Of a stretch of 64,000 nucleotides of DNA, positions 55,741 to 64,000 are shown piece by piece; within the stretch, counting starts at the first letter, position 1, and each line of letters opens with the position of its first letter. The notes under the pieces were generated by a model. The model had not been told where the DNA came from. It did no database searches and saw nothing but the letters and a program-made list of their open reading frames with translations. Origin of the DNA: Lobosporangium transversale (Eukaryota > Mortierellomycota > Mortierellomycetes > Mortierellales > Mortierellaceae); NCBI RefSeq assembly GCF_002105155.1, contig NW_019028980.1, positions 1,612,001-1,676,000 on the forward strand, read 5' to 3'. Position numbers and translations under genes: made by a program.

Positions 55741-58700
55741 TTACTCCATTAGATCAACATGCATGGTATCCTCCCTATGATGTTGACCAGAACTATCGAT
55801 ACAATCATTCGAGCCGTTTATGATAAAATGCGCAACCTCACACTCGCTGCATTCACTACACTTGTTGCAAATGAATTGACATCCCTTGGGTACTTCACTT
55901 TTAGCGATCAATGGTCTTGCCTTGGAAGTGCTCCTATTTGAGTTTGTATCCAAAGCCTCACTATCCAGTGCTTTGACTTCAGGCTCCATTGATGTCTTTT
56001 TCTTGGTCTCATGGCTTATCCCTTGGGAAATCGAAGACCGTCCTATATCGACGATAGCTCCAAGTTGTTCCAATAGCTTTCTATTCACTTCGCACAGACC
56101 AGTAACATTTCGAATGCTTGCATCAGCAGCGTTAAGAACTGATTGTCTCGTACTCCACTTCAAGCGGACATGACATTGGCCATCCTCCTTTTTGACAATT
56201 TGCCACATCCTGACAGAGCCATCATGATATCCTGTCACCAAAAAGCAACCTTCCTCGGAAACATTCCATGCAAGAGTTAAAACATCCCCGCCTACGAATG
56301 GGATAACAGTCAAGCACTGAGCTGTCTGTGGATCCCACAATCTTACGGTCTTGTCGCGGCTGCATGAGGCAATGTACTGACCATCACAGGAATAAGACAT
56401 AACCCTTATACGCCCGGTATGTCCTTCAAGCGTGTGTAAAATAGTTCCTGAACCAGCATCTACCACATTAATAAGCCCTCTTTCGCTTCCAATAATCATC
56501 AATCGGCTGGATGGTGAAAATGCGACCATTTCCTGAACCTCCTTGAAATTCATTTCATAACAGAGCTCCCCTGTTTCTGCACTCCGTAGCTGCAGCTTTG
56601 CCTTGTTTGAGGAGTTTAATGCAATCCTCTGACTGTCGGGCGAATAAGCGAAATAGAAGAGATACGACCTCACATCCGTCAACTCATATAGAAGCTCTCT
56701 GGAGTGGGTTCTCCAGACTCTGATTATCTTGGCATCATTATAACAAGCAACTTGGTGGCCATTGGGTGAGAATAGCATGCACTGCACACTACTTCCATTC
56801 CCTTGTAGAGTGTAGATTAATTGTCCTGTTCGCGTGTTCCATACACTCACGCCCCCCTTATTGTGACCACAGGCAATTTGATGGTCAATGGGTGAGAAAT
56901 CAAAAGCTATGATGCCATCACTCCGATCTTCTGACTCCAAGGTATGAACAAGTTGGCCTGTTTGAGCATCCCAAAGGTAAACTCGCGGATCATTAGAGCG
57001 ACCACAAGAGGCAAGCAGCTGACCATTAGGCGAATACTTGATGTCGAGTGCTAGGCTTTGTAAGACATGAATGCACTGCCCTGTACCACCATCCCACATA
57101 CGCACTGTGCCGTCATTGCTGCATGAAGCTATGTGCTGTCTATCTGGCGACAACTTTATGTGTATGATGAGTTTTGTATGACCATATGAACTGTAGCTGG
57201 ACTGCCGTGATTGCGCGTCCCATAGGCGTACTGTGCTGTCTTCGCTGAATGATGCAACCTGATGGCTGTTGGGTGAATACGCTACGCACCATATATTGCT
57301 AGAGTGGCCATAGAAGGTGTTGATCAGTTGCCCTGATCGCACATCCCAAAGTCGTACTGTCTTGTCGTCGCCACAAGTGGCTATCTGTTCTCCACTTGGT
57401 GAATATTTTAAGTTCCTAATGAATTTGGAATGGCCAGTAAGAGTATGGATGACTTTTCCTGTTTGCATATTCCACTGAAATGCCTCTCTACGGGAGAACG
57501 AAGCCATAAGTTTCCCATCAGGAGAATATTGGACACCATAGAAATCATAATTATGCGTCAAGGCTTTCTTCTTCTGACCAGATCTAACATCCCACACATC
57601 TAATGAGTGAGCTTTGAAACCATGAGCGATGAGTTCTTGGCTATCAGGCGAATACACGATTTGGTCAATCCAAGGCCCGCAGCCCTGGAGCTTTAGTATC
57701 AACTTTCCTGATGCTACATCCCACAACTGTACTGTCTTGTCTTCGCCTCCACTTGCAATCTGCTTTCCATCAGGTGAATACATCACACTTGTCGCCCCTC
57801 CAGTGTGGCCTTCCAAGGTATATTGGAGCTTGCCAGACCTTGCGTCCCACAAATGTACTGACCCGTCCTTGCAAGCAGAGGCGAGACGATCACCACTTGG
57901 CGAGTATGCCACATGTCTAACAATGTCTGTATGGTTATCCAAGCTTTGAATCATTTTGCCTGATGTTGCATCAAACACGGTAACCGTATTCTTGTTATGC
58001 CATATGGCGATGTGTTGGCTATCCGGAGAGTATTTGAAGTTGTAGCCGCGCACATTGGCCTCTAGCGCAAGGCGCTTCTCCCATGTCAATGTATCATAAA
58101 TGCTGACGTAGCCCTCGTTGGTGCGCCCATCGTACACAGCTGCAGCTAATGTCTTACCATCAGGCGAAAATGATCCATTGTATACATCGCCTCTTTCGCG
58201 AAGAAGTGGCCATTCTCCAAACTGTACCCCTGACATCTTTGCTTCACTCAAGTCTGCTTCTCGAAACCAACAACTACGAAGGCTGGCTTTTCTCAGATCT
58301 GCTCCTTGTAGTTGAGCACATTCGAATATACCATGGTCAAGGTCTGCTCCCGGGATCTGAATGCCTCGCAAGTCTGCTTGAATGAATTGCTCCCTCGCTC
58401 GAATCAAGATCGTCATTGCATTGGCTGCTGCTACTCGCCACTTGCCATCGCTCTTCGACAGTTCAACGTACTCGTATAGTTGTTGTTTAAACTGTGGCTC
58501 CAGTTGAGCACGTTCTTCAAGAAACTGGAGAATAGACGGCTCGTTCACAAAGCTCCTCCATACCAAGGGTGATGTCTCGTCTGGACTGGTCGAATTAATT
58601 TCTTGCTCAGTCACATGGTTCTCTTCTGCCTCAAAACTGAATACAGAGCTGATACTATGCCGACGGTGTGTCGATGTCACTTCTTCTTCCCTGCTGCTTA

Positions 58701-60053
58701 CGGTTCTATTCATCGCTTCCTGTGGTTCAAAAACCGCTCGCACCAAGCAGTACTCCAGAATAGACCGATGGACAAATCGATACTGGTTACCTGTGCGGCT
58801 CAGGGGCGATGCTTCTCGAAGAAGATTCTTCTCGCTCTCTCTGCTAAAATACTTCTCCTTCCATGTATCCCTATGTTTGGATGGAGAGTAGTCCACCACA
58901 GGGTTGCCATCTTGATACTTGTAGATCGCCACAGCTAGCTCTATCAAGTATCTGATTCCATTCTGTGCGAATCCTTCATCACATAATGTTCGGAACACCT
59001 TCTTATCCTCTGACACTAATATCTCGCCTAGTCGCTTCTTGCTCCGTTCGAGCCACAACTCTACAAACTTGTCATACAATGTAACGCGCTTGATCTCTGT
59101 TTTAGAGATATCTTGATATGGATCCACCATCCGTGGCAATACTTCCAGTGATAGCGATAGTATGAATGGGTTCTTTACAAGATCTTTCAGGCTGGGTACC
59201 ATCTTGAGTGCCCGCTGATAGTCTTCTATATCCCACATTAGGTCCATAGAACCAACATACTGTTTGATATAGTCATCAATCTGAGCCTCAGAGAATGGTA
59301 CAATCATAGCTTCTTGAAACAATCCAGCATCTACTTGGTGGTTGCGGTCGATAGGCTGGAAACGATCTCGATAATCTACCCCAAGATACTCACTACGACA
59401 GCTGATCACCAACTGACATTCCCATTCGCCTGGCTGATTGAGGCGGTTAGTGACATACAGATTGTTGGTTTGCATGGTCTCGTCGTATCCATCACAGATC
59501 AAAATGAATGACCGAGTCATCTTCAGTTCTTTGATTTGTGCATCGGTAAAGTCGTACATTCTTAGCTGTTTCGCGACCATATCTTTAGTAGGGTCATCGA
59601 CCGATGGCAGATTGATAAAGAGTGGGATCCGGCCATACTTCTTTTGATAAGCTTCCCACAGAGTGGACTCTAGAGTGCGGTTAAATGTCGACTTGCCTGC
59701 TCCTGAATTACCCTGGACAAGTAACACTTTCTGATCGCTGTCCAGGAACTCTTTCACTTTGTCCATCAGCAAGAACAGTTTTTCATCACTCGCTTGAGGA
59801 CTTGCTTTGGCATATTGTTGAATGTAAAAGTCCCGTTCGTTTTTGGCTTCCATCCGCTGTCGCTTAAGTAGACGCAGGCTCTCTTCAACATCAGGTTTAT
59901 TCTGCACACGATCAAGCAACGATGGGGATGCAGGCGGAGGTAGCGCGGCAATGAAGGGGAACTGTGTTGCTGACTCGCTGAAACAGTCCCTGTACATTTG
60001 TTGCTTGTTGGTATCTCCATCTATAGCAAGATCATCCAGAAGTGACTCCGCGG

Positions 60054-60084
<31 letters not shown>

Positions 60085-61970
60085 CATATTTAGAGCATAT
60101 AGTATGCTATTAGTACCTTCTCTTCGCACAATCTAACTAAAATATGGTATCGGGCCTGCTCACCTTGTAGCTCTTCCTTTGGTAATGAGGTTAATCCCTT
60201 CAGTATAGTAAGGATCCACTGTTTGACCGCCACATGGTGACCCCAGTCTTTGTCATTTTTGTAAATCTCGCCAAGGAAACTAACCGCATCTTTACGTACC
60301 TCCACGGCCCACTCTGAATTGACTGCTATACGTGCTAAGCGCTGACATAACCCCCATTGGAATGCTAGATCTTGTCGGCAGGGTGCCTTACACGCAAGGG
60401 CCTTGAACTTGGTGAGCTCGCCTGACTGGAGGAATGTGTCAGTTCCACGGAGTGCTGGATACCACGCAGTTTTGCTATCAAAGCTGAATCCTTCTTCCAT
60501 ACTCTGTCTGAATGCCGCTCCACTCTTGTAAAGTGAGATTACTCCACTGCACACGCTCCGACTCATGCCAATAGCATCTTCCACAGATGGGAGCTTCTTC
60601 TGGATATCGGCCAATTCGTCCATAAAGGCATTTAGGTCCAAGCCTTTGACTGCACTCACTACTCCAAACACTCCTCGAGCCACTGCTGATGTACGTCGAA
60701 GCATGGATTGCATTGTTGTTTCATCGTTTGGAATATAGAGTAGAGCTTGAGAAGCATAGGCTGCATGATACACCAGATGAGGGTCTGAACTATTTTTTAG
60801 TCCTTTCAAGTAGGCTGCTAATGGCTCATGGAGTTGTCCTCGCTTCAGACCCTTGACTTGACTATTGACCATGGCATCGAGCACATGCGAGACTGACACA
60901 CACAATCGATAAATGTGATCACTGGACTGCCCATGCGTTCCTCGTAAGTGAGAATCAAGCATATTGAGGGTATTGACCAGATCATCAGAATCAAGATACC
61001 CAAGAGGGACATGCTGCATCAACTGGGCCAACCCTTGGAGCAAATGAGTCTCTAGCATGATGTTCTGATTGATTCCATTGACCAAAGCCATGAGTAGTGC
61101 CCTATACTGGTCATAGTTGAGGACTGGAGCCAGCATCACAACTTCAGCGACAGTAGCCTCGGTCTTGATACCCTCATGAATGAACATTGTAATCACATCT
61201 GAAGCCAGGCTATGGAGTCGGTCTTGCTCAGTCAAATCATCTGACCTGGCCAAAGACCACTCTTGCTCCTGGGCTGTGAGCCCTTTTAACGGCTGAGGTG
61301 CAGTGGGAAGCAGGCTGAGGCAGTAGGCGAGCTGCTGGGTATCGTTCAAGCGAGCATCCGGATGAGGGAGGTTGCACTTGAAGCCCACCTGAGCTACATC
61401 GTGGTCAAATACTCCTGTGGGAATTATTGCAATGTTATGGATTGCTGAAGTGCTCACGACTTTAATCAGCCCCTTCATTTTGCTGATACTAATGTCACTA
61501 TATTCCTGACCACAGCTGTTGTTGTTGCTGATAGGGTTACTTCCTTGGATATATCCCCACTTTTCTGCTTTTCTGTCACTTTTCTGTGCATCGTTCATGC
61601 GACCCAGACGTTCAAATAAGCGAGTGATCTCATAATATGCCGAAGCGATACTTCGACATAGTACTTTGTCTTCGTTGGAAGCAGAGGAGGCAATACGCTT
61701 CTTCTCTGACTGCTGAATTCGAGACAATGCAAAGTCTGCATCGAGACATAGCTCCATGAGGACGTCGTGGTCATTGTCTATCCTGTGGGTGTCCTCCATG
61801 TAAAGCTTGAAAAGCCTCAGAGCCTTTGATGGTGAAAGGACACCTCTTGTCGAAGTATATGTGGCACCAAACATTGGTTGCTGCCTTTCTTTTTTTCTTT
61901 TTTTCTCTTTCTCTTCTATCGACTCTACACTTTTGATTTTTGATGAGGGGAAAGTCGCTTTAAATGACAA
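55741..61970 (-). CDS. NLR-like NACHT-pentapeptide-WD40 protein with helical N-terminal domain
   Basis: Two exons (60164-61970, 55741-60053), about 2,039 residues; an Ala codon is split G|CC. Residues ~1-600 are a helical, arm-repeat-like domain beginning after a basic stretch (KALRLFKLYMEDTHR, AQKSDRKAEKWGYI). Then NACHT: P-loop LLVQGNSGAGKST (~residue 714), Walker B FILICDGYDE, sensor-like CQLVISCRSEYLG, winged-helix-like part RFVHRSILEYCLVRAVF. Next are pentapeptide repeats (ADLRGIQIPGADLDHGIFEC, AQLQGADLRKASL), about fourteen WD40 blades (YSPDGKQIASGGEDKTVQLW), and a Cys-rich tail (CNKCSECSECE). NACHT-WD40 proteins are fungal NLRs, some controlling incompatibility or immunity; function here is inferred. 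ATG 61874 is an alternative start. The intron holds a ~28-base poly-T. Confidence 0.93.
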
Positions 61971-62285
61971 TGCTAGTTAAAAGGATTTGCTACCTGGATA
62001 GGCTAATAGGTGTGAAAGGACAATGCCTTAATGTTTGTGGTTTTGTGTAAAGATGTGAATAATTGGGAAAAGAAACCAAAGAGGGAAAATTGATCAATTT
62101 GGATGTTTGCATGATTGGTCACGCCACTGATGCAATTGATAATGAAGCATGAAAGTAACAGAGGTGGAGAAAAGATAAACGGTTGCTGAGGCTGCTTCCA
62201 ACCCAAGAAGCCTTTTCATGGAATAGGATTTGCAAGCAAGCCAAGAGCGTCTCTTAAACATGACTGACTCCCCTTCATTGGCGCT
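61971..62285. other. Upstream region of the NACHT-WD40 gene
   Basis: Likely promoter. A 67-codon minus-strand frame at 62003-62206 has no recognised feature. Confidence 0.4.
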
Positions 62286-62540
62286 TCAACTTGAAAGAGA
62301 GAGGGAAAAAAAAGAGTGCCAGAAGCCAACCTCTTTTGCCTTTTGGGAAATTACTCTCGACCATTTCCTTTCAAAATCTTTGTAGGCAGAGAGAGCGGCA
62401 CCTTCATGACGCTTTATGAACTCATTAGTGAACTCTGACGCCCCGATATCTATAAAAAAAATATAATCACCAAGACTATGTGAACGGTCGCACATTAGGT
62501 TTCTTTTAAAAATGCAGTAGTCATTCATGACGACAGACAT
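62286..62540 (-). CDS. Hypothetical exon or gene scrap
   Basis: An exon-like stretch (about 62330-62452) follows an acceptor TTTTTTATAG and reads IGASEFTNEFIKRHEGAALS then AYKDFERKWSRVISQKAKE. It could be the second exon of a small gene starting MSVVMNDYCIF at 62540, or a remnant. Product not recognised. It lies between two same-strand recognition-type genes. Confidence 0.35.
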   Translation of the reverse strand: MSVVMNDYCIFKRNLMCDRSHSLGDYIFFIDIGASEFTNEFIKRHEGAALSAYKDFERKWSRVISQKAKEVGFWHSFFSLSLSS

Positions 62541-62691
62541 CTAGACTGGCCATTGTCCTGCTGGCATATTTTTATTTTTGATTTATCATAACGAAGAGGG
62601 GGACGCTTAAAGTAATAAAACCCATATCCTATGCGCACCTTTTTTTTTTTTTTTTTTTTTTTTTTTGACAGCTCCTTTGATGATACTTGAT

Positions 62692-64000
62692 TCAATTGAT
62701 AAATTGGACCCCATGTAGTTCGAATATATCGGCAACTGAATCCGCAGTGCGTGGGTTCTCATCCAAATCACCAACCAATTGCTCGATACTAGGCCAGTGC
62801 TCTACAATCCATATCGCTTCCTCAGGCCCCATCGCTTGATAACATTCATGGCTGAAACATAAAATCTTTAGGTTCTTCAGGCCTGCTAGTTCATCCAATC
62901 CAGCTTTCAGTGTTAGGCCCAACGTCTTATTGGGGCCATCTGTAGCAGGAGCCGTTAAGCTGAGAGAACGCAGCTTAGTCAGCTTCCCTAGTCGCTCAAA
63001 TACGGCCCGCTGTTTCGTCAAGGCTTCTTCTTCAGATCTCTGATCTATATCCACCACTAATTCGAGTCCGAGTGTAGTTATTTCAGAGCAGACCCACTTT
63101 GTGCCATTCGCAATTTCCATCGCCGTGATCCTGAATGCATGCAGGGTCCTCAAACGAGGGCAATTAGATAAGATCGTTTGAGCAATACCATTTGCCTTGC
63201 TACTTTCTTGTACGCATTCCTTACTGGCAATCAATTCCCTGATTGTATCGCAGAGTCGGCCTGCCTGCGTCACTCCCCCTCTATTGGCAGAGCCATTCAC
63301 TCGCCCTCCTCTGTCTACTAGTAGTTCTTGGAGAGAAAGCCATCCAAAACAGGAGTGCGGGAGCATGAGGGCAATGACTTGAGCCATCTGCCTAAGAATG
63401 GCTGCCACTTCCTCGTCGCTAAGTGAGCATTCTAAATATAATATCTCCAAATGTGGAAACATCCATGGATACTGAAAGAATGCTGTCCTTGAGATAATAC
63501 TATTAGTGTCTTCTTCTTCTCCGTCAATGTTCTGGTTTTTAGTACTGATAGTTAGTGATCGTAGGTTTGGACACTTTCGAACTAGCATTCCCCAACAATG
63601 TGCTGTTGAATTATGACGAACGTAATCGATGTCTGCAATATATAGATATTGTATGTAAGGAAGAACGAAGCCGCTGTTCTCATTCACGGTATAGTGAGGG
63701 AACTGAAGAATATCTATGTCGCTCATAGTCAATGATCTAAGCTTCGGACAAATCAGGAAAAATAAATCGACCTTGTCGTCCTTAACTACCATGTTTGAGA
63801 TATTCAACATGCAAATATGAGGGCACTTTAAGAGTGTCCTCCAAAATTCTAATCCAGAAGGGTCGTTTGGGCCGTAATATGATAAGGAACATTGGATCCC
63901 TCGTATTGTCGAGCTGTGAGCCTCGATCAAACGATTAAACTTCGCCAGAACTGAAGGATAAGGATTATTTAGTAAAATGGCCCGTATGAACTGGAGACGA
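62692..64000 (-). CDS. F-box/LRR-type leucine-rich protein (5' end outside window)
   Basis: Open from the window edge to a stop at 62692-62694, about 435 residues seen; the frame upstream of 63930 continues (FIRAILLNNPYPSVLAKFNR), so the start lies beyond 64000. Irregular LRRs of the type seen in fungal F-box/RNI-like proteins: CPHICMLNISNM, CPKLRSLTMSDIDIL, CPNLRSLTIST, FPHLEILYLECSLSDEEVAA, CPRLRTLHAFRIT, LTKLRSLSLTAP, LAGLKNLKILCFSHEC, and a C-terminus WPSIEQLVGDLDENPRTADS followed by FELHGVQF. An F-box is expected upstream but not visible, so the name is provisional. A remnant relative lies at 54360-55440. Confidence 0.75.
   Translation of the reverse strand, partial: RLQFIRAILLNNPYPSVLAKFNRLIEAHSSTIRGIQCSLSYYGPNDPSGLEFWRTLLKCPHICMLNISNMVVKDDKVDLFFLICPKLRSLTMSDIDILQFPHYTVNENSGFVLPYIQYLYIADIDYVRHNSTAHCWGMLVRKCPNLRSLTISTKNQNIDGEEEDTNSIISRTAFFQYPWMFPHLEILYLECSLSDEEVAAILRQMAQVIALMLPHSCFGWLSLQELLVDRGGRVNGSANRGGVTQAGRLCDTIRELIASKECVQESSKANGIAQTILSNCPRLRTLHAFRITAMEIANGTKWVCSEITTLGLELVVDIDQRSEEEALTKQRAVFERLGKLTKLRSLSLTAPATDGPNKTLGLTLKAGLDELAGLKNLKILCFSHECYQAMGPEEAIWIVEHWPSIEQLVGDLDENPRTADSVADIFELHGVQFIN

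Overview
The window reads as nuclear DNA of an early-diverging fungus, most likely a Mortierellomycotina species. The grounds are short GT-AG introns (about 55-200 nt, often with long poly-T runs), AT-rich intergenic DNA full of homopolymers, and large families of fungal repeat-receptor-like proteins (leucine-rich, SEL1-repeat and NACHT-WD40) next to ordinary eukaryotic housekeeping genes. The taxon is an inference from gene content; no database was consulted. I saw no rRNA, tRNA or CRISPR array.

Layout. 1-16 kb is a duplicated, repeat-rich area: two ~90-95% similar copies of a coiled-coil/leucine-rich-repeat gene (A at 1-1729, cut by the window edge; B at 10212-12852, with a damaged first exon), GID4 (3987-5389), three decayed F-box-like gene fragments (6.2, 8.5 and 13.6 kb) and some poorly supported open frames. 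16.7-27.8 kb is a compact housekeeping block: CDK9/BUR1 kinase, an orphan acidic protein, cyclophilin, U2 snRNP B'' (divergent from cyclophilin), another orphan, and the GET3/ArsA ATPase. 28.9-40.0 kb is a same-strand tandem array of five SEL1-repeat genes, the fourth a pseudogene. 40-49.5 kb holds a foldback transposon with a 9-bp target duplication, a secreted protein, mitochondrial ATP synthase alpha, and a decayed Fanzor/TnpB-type RNA-guided nuclease gene. 49.7-53.5 kb has peroxisomal acyl-CoA oxidase and a KRE9/KNH1-like surface protein. 54-64 kb has an F-box/LRR pseudogene, a 2,039-residue NACHT-pentapeptide-WD40 protein and a 5'-cut LRR protein.

Most notable: the LRR proteins and the SEL1-repeat proteins appear to begin with the same small N-terminal module. 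It is interrupted at the same place by an intron in the same phase (phase 2, just before a V/L/K/I-x-P-P/L motif). Together with the NACHT-WD40 and F-box/LRR genes, the window looks like part of a modular, fast-evolving intracellular recognition repertoire; function is inferred only. Other points are a 6-nt microexon required in cyclophilin, a GC-AG intron and a His-rich tail in CDK9, the Fanzor remnant, and an acyl-CoA oxidase whose end abuts a dispersed repeat and lacks a standard peroxisomal tripeptide.

All exon boundaries were placed by eye from splice consensus and protein continuity.
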